Source of the DNA: Polynucleobacter sp. 71A-WALBACH
GTDB lineage: Bacteria; Pseudomonadota; Gammaproteobacteria; Burkholderiales; Burkholderiaceae
Length of the DNA stretch: 64,000 nt
Direction of reading: 5' to 3'
NCBI RefSeq assembly: GCF_018882365.1
Contig: NZ_JACVOP010000004.1
Coordinates: 1 to 64,000 of the forward strand
Shown here one piece after another: positions 46,135-55,114 of the stretch (its first letter is position 1; every line of letters begins with the position of its first letter). Under the pieces are notes generated by a model that made no database searches, was not told the DNA's origin, and saw nothing but the letters and a program-made list of their open reading frames with translations. The position numbers were made by a program, and so were the translations under genes.

Positions 46135-48879
46135 ATGCCTGACATCAGTCGATTTTCATCTCTAAGGGATCGACTTGACCATGTTTTTTTGGCCGATAAG
46201 CTACGCAATGCAAGATCGTATAAAAGAATTGCCGGCTACTTTAGATCGTCCATATTGGAGCTGGTTGGTGAAGAAATTGAGTCAATAGAAGATGTGCGTA
46301 TCGTATGCAATTCCGATTTAGATCCTGCGGATTTAAAGGTGTCCAAGGCAGCTCGAGATACAGCCTTGAAAGAGCGTTGGAATGAGCTTTCCCCCGAGGT
46401 TGAATCCCTTATGCATAGGGATAGGTATAAGAAGCTTTACCAGCTACTTGTTTCCGGAAAAGTAAAAATTAAAGTCGTCCCTAAGGATGTTGTATTTCTT
46501 CATGGAAAGGCTGGGGTAATTGAACAGGCGAATGGCAGTAGAACAAGTTTTCTAGGTTCAATCAATGAGAGTAGATCAGCATTTGCTAAGAATCATGAAA
46601 TTCTTTGGGAGGACCGCTCGAAAGAAGGTTGTGATTGGGTGGAGCAGGAGTTTGAGAAATTGTGGGCTATGGGCGAGGACCTGCCTGACGCAATTATTAC
46701 TGAGGTTAAGCGTATTGGCGGTCGTAAAGAAGTAACTTTTGATAATGTCCTGCCCGAGGATTTGCCTGCTGCCGTAATGGTTGAGGCGCCTATATACCGA
46801 GGCGGGGAGCAACTACAACCCTGGCAGCGTTCATTTGTAACAACTTTTTTGCAGCATAGAGATACTTACGGTAAGGCGCGTCTCTTAATTGCAGATGAGG
46901 TTGGATTGGGAAAAACTTTAGCCATGGCTACATCAGCCTTGGTTGCGGCATTATTGGGTGATGGGCCGGTCCTTATACTTTGTCCTGCAACTCTCACTTT
47001 GCAATGGCAGACAGAATTAAGGGATCGACTAGGAATTCCTAGTGGGGTATGGGTATCAAGCCAAAAGTATTGGGTTGATCCAGAGGGTAGAACTATCCCT
47101 ACGCGTGGTTCAGAAGATATAGCTAGATGCCCATTTCAGGTGGCAATTGTTTCTACTGGACTCATTATTCATCAATCGGAAGAGGTGCAAATTCTTTCAA
47201 AGCTAAAGTATGGAACTTTAATTCTTGATGAAGCCCATAAAGCTCGTATGAGAGGTGGATTAGGTAAAGATATAGAACCTAATAATTTGCTAGCATTTAT
47301 GAAGATTGCGGCAGCTAATGCGCGGCACGTATTGCTTGGTACTGCAACCCCAATCCAAACTTCAGTAAGTGAGCTTTGGGATTTAATGGGTGTTTTAAAT
47401 CAAGGTGCAGACTTTGTCATGGGCCGGGAATATGCGTCCAAATGGCAAGATGTAGAAAAGGTTCACCCCTTAATAACGGGCAATCGCCAAATCTCAGATG
47501 AATCTGATGCATGGCAATTGTTAAGTGCTCCTCTTCCATCGGATAAAACGCCAATGTTAGATTTGACGGCAAAATCATTGTTTAAGAATATTCGAATGGA
47601 TTTAGGGGTTGGTGAAAAAACTTTTTATACAGATGCTTTGCCGAGTCAGCTACAAATGCAAACCAGAAGTTTTGATTTAGCCCCAATCTTAGGTACAGAT
47701 TTCTTTAAAAGGAATAATCCATTTGTTAGGCATGTAGTGCTTCGTCGCAGGAAATCGCTAGAAGATGCAGGATTGCTTGAAAAGATAGCTGTAAATGTAC
47801 ATCCGCAACCTAATGCAATACCTGGCACCTATAGGGGCGTTCAGTTTGATGGAATTGGTTTAATTACTACTAGACCATTTGAAATCGCTTATGAGGCTGC
47901 TAACGGTTTCGTTAATGAGTTAAGCAAAAGAACCAAGGGGGCGAAACTACTTAGGTCAATATTCTTGCAACGAATATGCTCTTCGTTCGAATCTGGAAGA
48001 TCCACCGTCCAAAGAATGCTAGATAAGCAAATTGGTAGCATTGATGATGAAGACGATTATGACGAGGAAAAGAAGGTTCTAGAAACCTTGACTGAAAAAG
48101 AGCTTGATTATCTTGAGGTTATCAAGAGTGAGCTTTCAAGACCTGAGGCTCATGATCCCAAGTTGCAAGCAGTTAGGTGGTTTTTAAAAGATTTCCAAAG
48201 TGATGGAAAACCTTGGGCAGATTTAGGGTGCATCATATTTTCTCAGTACTACGATACTGCCAAGTGGGTGGCATCTGAGCTGGCTAAAGACTTTCCCGAT
48301 AAAAATGTCGCTGTTTATGCTGGAGCTGGAAAGAGCGGAATGTATAAGGGAAGCGATTTTGTTCATGTAGAACGTGACGTAATTAAAAAATTAGTTAAGA
48401 CAAGGGATGTTGAGCTTGTGGTTGCAACTGATGCTGCCTGTGAAGGGTTGAATCTTCAAACTCTTGGTACCTTGATTAATATTGATCTGCCCTGGAATCC
48501 CTCAAAGCTAGAGCAGCGCCTTGGCCGTATTAAGCGATTTGGCCAAGCAAGAAAATCTGTGGATATGCTAAATCTCACTTATCACGGGACACGTGATGAA
48601 GATGTTTATAGAAAAATTTCAGAAAGAATGAAGGATAGATTTGATATTTTTGGCGGAATTCCAGATTGTATTGATGATGACTGGATCGAAGATTTTGAAA
48701 AATTTGAAGAGCTTGCGGACACTCATTTGCATATGAGAAACCAGGTTACTAATATTTTTGAGGAAACATGGGGAAAGACTGTAAAAACAGAGGATAAATG
48801 GGAGGAGTGTGCACGAGTACTCTCGCGTAAGGATATTGAATCAGTAATGAGTACTCCTTGGGGTAAAAAATTATGCTAG
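46135..48879 (+). CDS. phospholipase D-like and SNF2-type helicase fusion
   Basis: A protein of 914 residues, 2 bp after the methyltransferase stop. The N-terminal PLD-like nuclease domain carries HGKAGVIEQANGSRT followed by GSINESRSA (about residues 122-145), the HxK half-motif of this superfamily. The SNF2/DEAD helicase core has LIADEVGLGKT (about 253), the DEAH box in LILDEAHKARM (about 364) and motif VI QRLGRIKRFGQ (about 795). Such fusions are the probable effector of defence operons: tracking on DNA and cutting. One PLD half-site implies dimer formation for activity. Confidence 0.92.
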   Translation: MPDISRFSSLRDRLDHVFLADKLRNARSYKRIAGYFRSSILELVGEEIESIEDVRIVCNSDLDPADLKVSKAARDTALKERWNELSPEVESLMHRDRYKKLYQLLVSGKVKIKVVPKDVVFLHGKAGVIEQANGSRTSFLGSINESRSAFAKNHEILWEDRSKEGCDWVEQEFEKLWAMGEDLPDAIITEVKRIGGRKEVTFDNVLPEDLPAAVMVEAPIYRGGEQLQPWQRSFVTTFLQHRDTYGKARLLIADEVGLGKTLAMATSALVAALLGDGPVLILCPATLTLQWQTELRDRLGIPSGVWVSSQKYWVDPEGRTIPTRGSEDIARCPFQVAIVSTGLIIHQSEEVQILSKLKYGTLILDEAHKARMRGGLGKDIEPNNLLAFMKIAAANARHVLLGTATPIQTSVSELWDLMGVLNQGADFVMGREYASKWQDVEKVHPLITGNRQISDESDAWQLLSAPLPSDKTPMLDLTAKSLFKNIRMDLGVGEKTFYTDALPSQLQMQTRSFDLAPILGTDFFKRNNPFVRHVVLRRRKSLEDAGLLEKIAVNVHPQPNAIPGTYRGVQFDGIGLITTRPFEIAYEAANGFVNELSKRTKGAKLLRSIFLQRICSSFESGRSTVQRMLDKQIGSIDDEDDYDEEKKVLETLTEKELDYLEVIKSELSRPEAHDPKLQAVRWFLKDFQSDGKPWADLGCIIFSQYYDTAKWVASELAKDFPDKNVAVYAGAGKSGMYKGSDFVHVERDVIKKLVKTRDVELVVATDAACEGLNLQTLGTLINIDLPWNPSKLEQRLGRIKRFGQARKSVDMLNLTYHGTRDEDVYRKISERMKDRFDIFGGIPDCIDDDWIEDFEKFEELADTHLHMRNQVTNIFEETWGKTVKTEDKWEECARVLSRKDIESVMSTPWGKKLC

Positions 48880-48979
48880 CTTTGGCTATTTCTAAAGTCT
48901 TCCTAAAATAAAGATCAATTCCGAGACTGGAATTCAGTTGTGAAGTATTTAAAACAAAAAATATGAGCAAGGATTTTCT

Positions 48980-51112
48980 ATGAAGATTTCAACCATTCTC
49001 GAAAAGATTGACGAGAATCAGCTTTTTGTCCCAGCTTTTCAGCGCGAGTATGTATGGAAGCGCGAGGATGCCAAGCAGCTAATCGATTCATTAATAAAAG
49101 AATATCCAACGGGGACAATGCTAACGTGGGAGACCAATAAGCCACCAGAACTTAAGGGCCCTCATATATATAGTGAAACACAGGGGGCTGTGCGCCTTCT
49201 ATTGGATGGTCAGCAACGCGTAACAACGCTTTATATGTTGATTAATGGCAAATTTCCACCGTACTACACGGCTGCTGAAATAACAAATGACACACGGGGT
49301 TTGCATGTAAACCTCGAGACTCTTGAGCTTTCATATCACATGAAATCGAAGATGGACAATAATCCACTTTGGCAAAATATTACAGATATTTTCCAAAGAA
49401 GAATTCGATCAAGAGATATTGTTAATCAACTAGCGGATCGCGGGGAGCGGGTATCACGTGAACGTGAAAACATCATTGATGATAATGCGCGAACAATTGA
49501 AAACATCTTGTCCCGCGAGTTTCCTGAACAAACTATACCTATTAAGGCTAGCGTAAGAGAGGCCATTGAAATCTTCTATAAAGTGAATGCTAGCGGTGTA
49601 GCGCTTACAGATGCTGAGTTAGCCTTGGCGCAAATTTCTGGGTATTGGCCGCAAGCGCGAGATAAGTTCAAAGCAAAACTTGATCAACTCCATTCGGAAG
49701 GATATGTTTTTTCATTAGATTTTATTGTGTATGCACTCTTGGGATGCTTGTATCACCTGGGGTCAGATATGAAGAAGCTTCATGATTCTGACAATGGCGA
49801 AAAGTTACGTGAAGCCTGGAATCTACTTGATACCAAGGTGTTGGATTATGTAGTTAATCTAATGCGCACTAATGCATATATTGACCATACCGATGAAATC
49901 AATTCCCCTTACGCCTTGATTCCAATCATTGTGTACTGCTTTGATAAAAAAGGACTTCCTTTATCTGAAGTTGAAATCCGAAAATTGGTGAAGTGGTTCT
50001 TCTACTCCCAGGTTCGCACTCGTTATGTTAGTCAATTGCCACAAAAGCTTGATCGCGATCTTCGAATCGTGTGTGAATCACCACAGCCTTTCGACGGACT
50101 CTTGCAAACTATCGCAGAAGATAATAGGCTCGAAATACTGCCTGCGGAGTTTGTTGGTCATGGAATAAGACATCCGCTATTTAGCATGATGCGTTGGTAC
50201 TTTAAGAGTCAGGGTGCAGTTTGTTTAACCACCGGAATGACTCTTAGACGCAATATGGGCGAAAAATATCAACTTGAGCGCGACCATATTTTTCCTTATT
50301 CCAAGCTAAAGGCAGCCGGGTATGGGGAGGGCAATCGCGTTAAATATGCGCTAGCTCAAGAGTTAACTAATCGAGCCATTCTTACCCAGGTTGCTAATCG
50401 TTCAAAATCCGATACTAATGCAATTGATTACCTGGCGGGGGTGAAGGAAAGGTTTCCTAGGGCATTAGCCTTACAGTGCATTCCAGAAGATGAGAGTCTT
50501 TGGGAAATCGAACGCTATGAAGAGTTTCTTGAGGAGCGACGTAAATTACTTGCGAGGCAATTAAATCATTTTCTAGAGAATATTACTGCGACTGAAGATT
50601 CTGTAATTCCGGTTACGCTAGAGGATTTGATTGCTGAAGGTGAAAGTGATGAGCTTGAATTTAAGTCAACCCTGCGTTGGGATTTAAATGAAGGAACCAT
50701 CAACAAAAGGCTAGAAGAGGTTATTACCAAGACCATTGCAGCTTTTACTAACTCTAACGGTGGCACTTTATTAGTAGGTGTATCTGATGACGGCAGTATA
50801 TTGGGGCTAGAGTCTGACTATCACTCATTAGGAGGTGGTGACCGCGACAAGTTTGAGCTTCACCTGCGTAATTTATTAAATCAACAATTTGGCGCGGCGT
50901 TAGTTTCCACAAAAGTTTCAGTTCAATTTCATGAGGTTGGTGAAAAAGAGGTCTGCCAGATTGAGGTTTTATCCAATAAAACACCTGTCATTGTGAACCT
51001 GAAGGATAAGAATGGTCAGTCAGCTGAGAAGTTTTTTGTTCGTAGCGGAAATTCTTCTCTAGAGCTACCCCCATCTGAGATGAGTGTTTATTTAAAAGAT
51101 CACTTTAGTTAG
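48980..51112 (+). CDS. DUF262-HNH (GmrSD-like) fused to a Schlafen-type AlbA_2 domain
   Basis: A protein of 710 residues in three parts. Residues 1 to about 330 are DUF262 (FVPAFQREYVWKREDAKQL, then LLLDGQQRVTTLY with the DGQQR signature). Residues about 420-500 are an HNH/DUF1524 nuclease: QLERDHIFPYSKL with the DH pair, then NRAILTQVANRSKSD. Residues about 545-705 are an AlbA_2 domain (ESDELEFKSTLRWDLNEG, then IAAFTNSNGGTLLVGVSDDG). The first two parts make a GmrSD-type IV restriction enzyme against modified DNA. The third is found in Schlafen-like nucleic-acid proteins. It starts 100 bp after the helicase gene with an AAGGA site and likely its own or shared promoter. Confidence 0.9.
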   Translation: MKISTILEKIDENQLFVPAFQREYVWKREDAKQLIDSLIKEYPTGTMLTWETNKPPELKGPHIYSETQGAVRLLLDGQQRVTTLYMLINGKFPPYYTAAEITNDTRGLHVNLETLELSYHMKSKMDNNPLWQNITDIFQRRIRSRDIVNQLADRGERVSRERENIIDDNARTIENILSREFPEQTIPIKASVREAIEIFYKVNASGVALTDAELALAQISGYWPQARDKFKAKLDQLHSEGYVFSLDFIVYALLGCLYHLGSDMKKLHDSDNGEKLREAWNLLDTKVLDYVVNLMRTNAYIDHTDEINSPYALIPIIVYCFDKKGLPLSEVEIRKLVKWFFYSQVRTRYVSQLPQKLDRDLRIVCESPQPFDGLLQTIAEDNRLEILPAEFVGHGIRHPLFSMMRWYFKSQGAVCLTTGMTLRRNMGEKYQLERDHIFPYSKLKAAGYGEGNRVKYALAQELTNRAILTQVANRSKSDTNAIDYLAGVKERFPRALALQCIPEDESLWEIERYEEFLEERRKLLARQLNHFLENITATEDSVIPVTLEDLIAEGESDELEFKSTLRWDLNEGTINKRLEEVITKTIAAFTNSNGGTLLVGVSDDGSILGLESDYHSLGGGDRDKFELHLRNLLNQQFGAALVSTKVSVQFHEVGEKEVCQIEVLSNKTPVIVNLKDKNGQSAEKFFVRSGNSSLELPPSEMSVYLKDHFS

Positions 51113-51258
51113 GTTGTAGAGAGATGCTCGATGCTGTAATTGCTTCATTTGCATTAAATGCCACGATATTCGGCAATTGAAAACGGTAAAGAGTTGGAGT
51201 ACTTCAAGTGCGCATTCTGTAAGACCAGGTATTGGAAGCTGGCAAAGTAGGCAATAAA

Positions 51259-51276
51259 AACCCGCTGAAGCGGGTT
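51259..51276. terminator. bidirectional terminator between the Schlafen-fusion and NYN genes
   Basis: AACCCGCTGAAGCGGGTT forms an 8-bp stem with a short loop between two convergent genes. A-runs on the left and T-containing sequence on the right serve both strands. Confidence 0.75.
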
Positions 51277-51282
51277 AAATTA

Positions 51283-52095
51283 CTATTTTGGTTTGAAAAG
51301 GGCCTTAAACGCAGCTCGTAGCCCTCTTTTTTCATGCTCCTCTAAGCTCCTTCCAATTTTTTTTCTACCAAAGCCAAGAAGCTTTCCGTCTACCTCTGGG
51401 GGTAGCGGTGATTTTTCTTGGACAACTATGCCAGTTGATATTTCTACCCCATTTTTGAATTCCGCCGCAATCTGCTGAAAGTTTGCGGTTGCTGCTGGCT
51501 TTCCTAAAGGGTTGGGCTTGCCATCGCCGACCTTTGGTTTTGGAGACTCAGCTGCTCGAGCTTGCGATTTTGCAAATGAAAGTATCTTCTTTTCGTCCCA
51601 TACGTACCCTCGGTCAACCTCTGCCAACAGAAAGGGTGAAGTCGAGGTTAAGCCGCCAATCGACAATTGATGAACCCTTAGCCCTAGTGATTGAGCTGCC
51701 ACAACACCTGGAGTTATATCGGCATCCCCGCTTATAAGAAGGGCATCTGTAATGGCTTTTGTTTGAGTGAGACTGATTATGTCGGCAATTATTAGGCCAT
51801 CCACACCCTTTTGCTGTCCCATGCTATTTCTTGTGCCCAGTCTTAACTTAAAGTCATCAAGCTCTTGAATATTTCTATGCTCGGCAGAGGAGTCGGAGAT
51901 GCTTGGGCCGTCATACCAGTAGACCCTTAGCAACTCTGAGGTGGAGAAATTCTCATTAACTATTTCAAGAAGAGTTGTTCTAAGTATCGGATAGTCAATG
52001 AATATATTGTTTCTGTTGGTTCTATCTCCAATGACAATTTTATGTACTTGAGCCCAAAAATAGCCAGCATCCATAAACACAGCAACAGTACGCAT
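51283..52095 (-). CDS. NYN-domain (LabA/DUF88) nuclease-like protein
   Basis: The ATG at 52095 (MRTVAVFMDAGYFWAQVHK) has GGAAG five bases upstream and is preferred to an earlier ATG. The NYN/PIN fold is marked by the first Asp (FMDAGY), the GVDGLIIADII motif and LLISGDADITPGVVAA, all with metal-binding acidic residues. These proteins are predicted or proven RNases and can act in defence islands. The C-terminal 100 residues are basic and may bind nucleic acid. It converges with the Schlafen fusion, is last in the island, and has a hairpin and repeats in its 5' region. Confidence 0.88.
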   Translation of the reverse strand: MRTVAVFMDAGYFWAQVHKIVIGDRTNRNNIFIDYPILRTTLLEIVNENFSTSELLRVYWYDGPSISDSSAEHRNIQELDDFKLRLGTRNSMGQQKGVDGLIIADIISLTQTKAITDALLISGDADITPGVVAAQSLGLRVHQLSIGGLTSTSPFLLAEVDRGYVWDEKKILSFAKSQARAAESPKPKVGDGKPNPLGKPAATANFQQIAAEFKNGVEISTGIVVQEKSPLPPEVDGKLLGFGRKKIGRSLEEHEKRGLRAAFKALFKPK

Positions 52096-52120
52096 GCAAC
52101 TTCCATTCCGTAGAAAGTGG

Positions 52121-52146
52121 AAAGGGCTCATTTAACTGAGCCCTTT
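52121..52146. promoter_or_regulatory. perfect 10-bp inverted repeat in the NYN gene 5' region
   Basis: AAAGGGCTCA and TGAGCCCTTT are separated by six bases. There is no T-run on either strand, so it is more likely an operator or leader hairpin than a terminator. It lies 26 bp upstream of the NYN start codon. Confidence 0.55.
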
Positions 52147-52152
52147 CGGTAG

Positions 52153-52196
52153 GGACGCTTTTGGGCGCCGAGATTATTTGGACGCTTTTGGGCGCC
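52153..52196. repeat. two copies of a 17-bp direct repeat upstream of the NYN gene
   Basis: GGACGCTTTTGGGCGCC occurs at 52153-52169 and 52180-52196, 27 bp apart and identical. Each contains the palindrome GGCGCC. They lie in the likely promoter zone of the NYN gene and are candidate regulator sites. Confidence 0.6.
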
Positions 52197-52290
52197 AAAA
52201 ATAGTAGATTAGATTGTAAAACATCTTTTTACACTTTTGGCTAGTGATGATGGGTAATGTAAGGGAATCCCCCTTAATTACTGCTTTTTC

Positions 52291-52315
52291 ATTATTTGTC
52301 TACGATACGTCTACG
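52291..52315 (+). repeat. inner direct repeat, right copy (possible integrase arm site)
   Basis: Same 25-bp sequence as 15771-15795 with one T-to-C change. It lies 58 bp inside the right attachment repeat. The symmetrical position at both ends supports a role in integrase or excisionase binding. Confidence 0.6.
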
Positions 52316-52333
52316 AGAGCCAAATAAACCAAA

Positions 52334-52365
52334 AAGGCTTTCAAGTCGATTGACCTGAAAGCCTT
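52334..52365 (-). terminator. terminator of tRNA-fMet (copy carried by the island)
   Basis: The stem AAGGCTTTC / GAAAGCCTT is followed on the minus strand by TTTTTGG. It is related to the chromosomal terminator at 15560-15591 but differs in the stem bases, which keep pairing (compensated changes). Confidence 0.75.
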
Positions 52366-52373
52366 ATAAATAC

Positions 52374-52450
<77 letters not shown>

Positions 52451-52606
52451 TCTGAAGCTGAAATTCTACCATTTTTTAAGGGCTCCTGTCGAGCTATGCC
52501 TCTAAATGGAGTTCAAATAAGCGATTTTGAGGGGTAAATATCACCCCTGAGTCAGCCTGCATAAGGAGTAACATATTGCCACGCAACATTGTGATGAGGC
52601 CCATTA

Positions 52607-54550
52607 ATGTCAGTTAGTAACCCAGAGTTTTCGCAATCCTCTTTATTGAGGCCGGTTGAGATTTCTCGGCAAGAGGGAGGGCATTCAAAGGGCGCTTCAT
52701 TTTCACTCATGCTTGCGGCAATTGGCGTTGTCTTTGGTGACATTGGAACTAGCCCTTTGTATGCCCTTAAAGAGTGCTTTAGTCCTGAGCATGGCATTCC
52801 CTTTTCGCCTGAAGCTGTTTATGGCGTCATTTCGATGGTCTTTTGGGCATTCGCAATTGTGGTGTCTCTTAAGTATGTGATGTTTGTGATGCGTGCCAAT
52901 AACCACGGCGAAGGCGGCATCCTTGCTTTAATGGCTCTGGCATTACGTACAGCGCCGTCAGGCTCAAAGCGATCCCTCGGCATCATCATGGCCGGAGTCT
53001 TTGGCGCCTGCATGTTTTATGGTGACGCCATCATTACTCCCGCAATCTCGGTCCTGTCAGCCGTTGAAGGTATGGAGGTGATATCACATGATTTCACGCG
53101 CTACATCATTCCCGCGACTATTGTTATTTTGGTGGGACTATTTGTAATTCAGAAAACAGGTACTGCAGTAGTGGGTAATCTGTTTGGCCCAGTCATGTTA
53201 ATTTGGTTCGTGGTCATCGGTTTAATGGGTGCTTATCAGGTGGTTGGTAACCCAGCTATTTTTGCTGCGGTTAATCCGCTCTATGCCATCCAGTTTATGA
53301 ATGAACATGCATTGCAAGGCTTTATTGTTTTGGGTGCGGTGTTCTTGGTGTTAACAGGCGCAGAAGCGCTCTATGCGGATATGGGGCACTTCGGCGCTAA
53401 ACCAATTCGCTTGGGCTGGTTCTTTATTGTGATGCCCTGTTTAATTTTGAATTACTTTGGCCAGGGGGCTATGTTCTTGAGTCACCCTGAGAACATCACC
53501 AATCCATTCTTTTTAATGGTGCCAGAAGGTTTTGTATTGCCCCTAGTTATTTTGGCAACTTTGGCTACTGTAATCGCCTCTCAAGCTGTAATCTCGGGCG
53601 CCTTTTCCATGACTAGCCAGGCAATTTTGCTAGGTTTTGTTCCACGTATGAAAATTCGCCACACATCCGATCGAGAAATTGGACAGATCTATATGCCATT
53701 GGTGAATTGGACTTTGTTGATTTTAGTGATTGCAGTGGTCTTGGCATTCAAAAAATCTGAGAATTTAGCCGCCGCTTACGGAATTGCCGTTACCACTACG
53801 ATGATTGTTACGACATTTTTGGCTGCCATCGTCATGCGGATTGTATGGCGCTGGAATACCTTGTTGGTAACTTTAGTGATCAGCGCTTTTTTGATTGTTG
53901 ATTTAGCCTTCTTAACTGCCAACCTATTAAAGATTATGGAGGGCGGTTGGTTTCCATTGCTGTTGGGGGCAGCCTGCTTCCTTTTGTTGATGACTTGGTA
54001 TCAAGGACGTAGATTATTGCGACTACGTGCCGTAGAGGAGGGTATTGAGCTCAAAGGATTTGTTGATGTTTTGATGAAGAACCCTCCCCATCGTGTAGAG
54101 GGTACGGCCATCTTTTTGACTGCCCATGTTGACTACTTGCCCGTTTCTTTTCTGCATAACCTAAAACACAATCACGTGCTCCATGAACGGGTTTTTTTCC
54201 TCAAGGTCAGTATTTGGGATGTGCCTTATGTGAAGGATGAAGAGCGCATTACTTTGCGAGATTTGGGAAATAATATTTATGTAGTCAGAGCTGTATATGG
54301 ATTTAATGAGACGCCAGATATGGGCACGATCATTGAGTTGATTGAGAAATCATCCGGACTTAAATTTAACCTGATGGATACCTCCTTCTTTTTGTCTCGC
54401 GACACTATCGTTGCTACTGACGCGCCTGGAATGGCTTTATGGCGTGAGCGTCTGTTCTGCTGGATGTATCAGAACGCTGGACGCCAATCTGACTTCTTTA
54501 AGATCCCCGCTAATCGTTTGGTTGAACTTGGTGCAAAGGTAGAGATTTGA
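52607..54550 (+). CDS. kup: KUP/HAK/KT-family potassium transporter
   Basis: Kup is a low-affinity K+ uptake symporter of the inner membrane. The 647-residue length is usual. The first segment has the family signature [26 protein letters not shown] sequence ([20 protein letters not shown]), then [14 protein letters not shown] and [17 protein letters not shown]. About twelve membrane segments are followed by a C-terminal soluble domain of about 150 residues. The start at 52607 gives a short polar N-terminus before the first helix. It is divergent from the tRNA gene and overlaps the next gene by a few bases. Confidence 0.95.
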   Translation: MSVSNPEFSQSSLLRPVEISRQEGGHSKGASFSLMLAAIGVVFGDIGTSPLYALKECFSPEHGIPFSPEAVYGVISMVFWAFAIVVSLKYVMFVMRANNHGEGGILALMALALRTAPSGSKRSLGIIMAGVFGACMFYGDAIITPAISVLSAVEGMEVISHDFTRYIIPATIVILVGLFVIQKTGTAVVGNLFGPVMLIWFVVIGLMGAYQVVGNPAIFAAVNPLYAIQFMNEHALQGFIVLGAVFLVLTGAEALYADMGHFGAKPIRLGWFFIVMPCLILNYFGQGAMFLSHPENITNPFFLMVPEGFVLPLVILATLATVIASQAVISGAFSMTSQAILLGFVPRMKIRHTSDREIGQIYMPLVNWTLLILVIAVVLAFKKSENLAAAYGIAVTTTMIVTTFLAAIVMRIVWRWNTLLVTLVISAFLIVDLAFLTANLLKIMEGGWFPLLLGAACFLLLMTWYQGRRLLRLRAVEEGIELKGFVDVLMKNPPHRVEGTAIFLTAHVDYLPVSFLHNLKHNHVLHERVFFLKVSIWDVPYVKDEERITLRDLGNNIYVVRAVYGFNETPDMGTIIELIEKSSGLKFNLMDTSFFLSRDTIVATDAPGMALWRERLFCWMYQNAGRQSDFFKIPANRLVELGAKVEI

Positions 54551-55056
54551 GAAAGCCGATTACCTTTCGCTCACTACTTTCATTGGGGGCGTTTCTGCTG
54601 GTTTGCTCCCTTAGCAGTATGGTTCTCGCCACCCCTGCAGAAGAGGCTCAGTTAGAGCAATTTGATAAGATTGAGCAAGAGTTAGAGTTACAGCGTGACT
54701 GGGCTAAATACCGTTGGGGCAAAACCAATTCCGAGTGTTATCAAAAATACTGGGTCAATCGGTGTTTGAGTCAGTCTCGCGCCGAGTACCGTAAAGAGAT
54801 CGATCCGATTCAGGCGCAAGAAGTAGACTTGCATGAGGTGCAGCGCAAGTTGCGCGCCAGCATTAAAGATCAGCGCGATGCTGCTAAGATTGCCGAACGC
54901 GCCTCAGCTGAAAAGGCTGCTGAGCGCTCGGCTAATCAAAAAGAATTTGAAGAAAAGCAAAAAGCAGCAGCTGCTCGTGCGGCTGATGTAGAGCAGCGTC
55001 GCAAAGATGCACCTAAGCGTGCTCAAGAAAACAAAGCGGGCACACAGCTCGATTAA
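54547..55056 (+). CDS. secreted coiled-coil protein, 169 aa
   Basis: The TTG at 54547 overlaps the kup stop. The 169-residue product has a signal peptide ([22 protein letters not shown]). The mature part is almost entirely charged alpha-helix with Cys pair [14 protein letters not shown] near residue 60, then Ala/Glu/Lys-rich coiled coil. It may be a periplasmic protein. Conserved position between kup and radA is typical of the genus in my memory. Function unknown. Confidence 0.75.
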   Translation: MRKPITFRSLLSLGAFLLVCSLSSMVLATPAEEAQLEQFDKIEQELELQRDWAKYRWGKTNSECYQKYWVNRCLSQSRAEYRKEIDPIQAQEVDLHEVQRKLRASIKDQRDAAKIAERASAEKAAERSANQKEFEEKQKAAAARAADVEQRRKDAPKRAQENKAGTQLD

Positions 55057-55114
55057 TTGATTTTTTACTGCTTTACCCGCTTTTAACTTATTTACTCTTT
55101 TATTAGGTATTACT

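Noticed and set aside
51158..51250. A 30-codon frame with a CxxC pair (FKCAFCKTRYWK)
   Set aside because: Too short to support; it may be a remnant of a zinc-ribbon protein gene.
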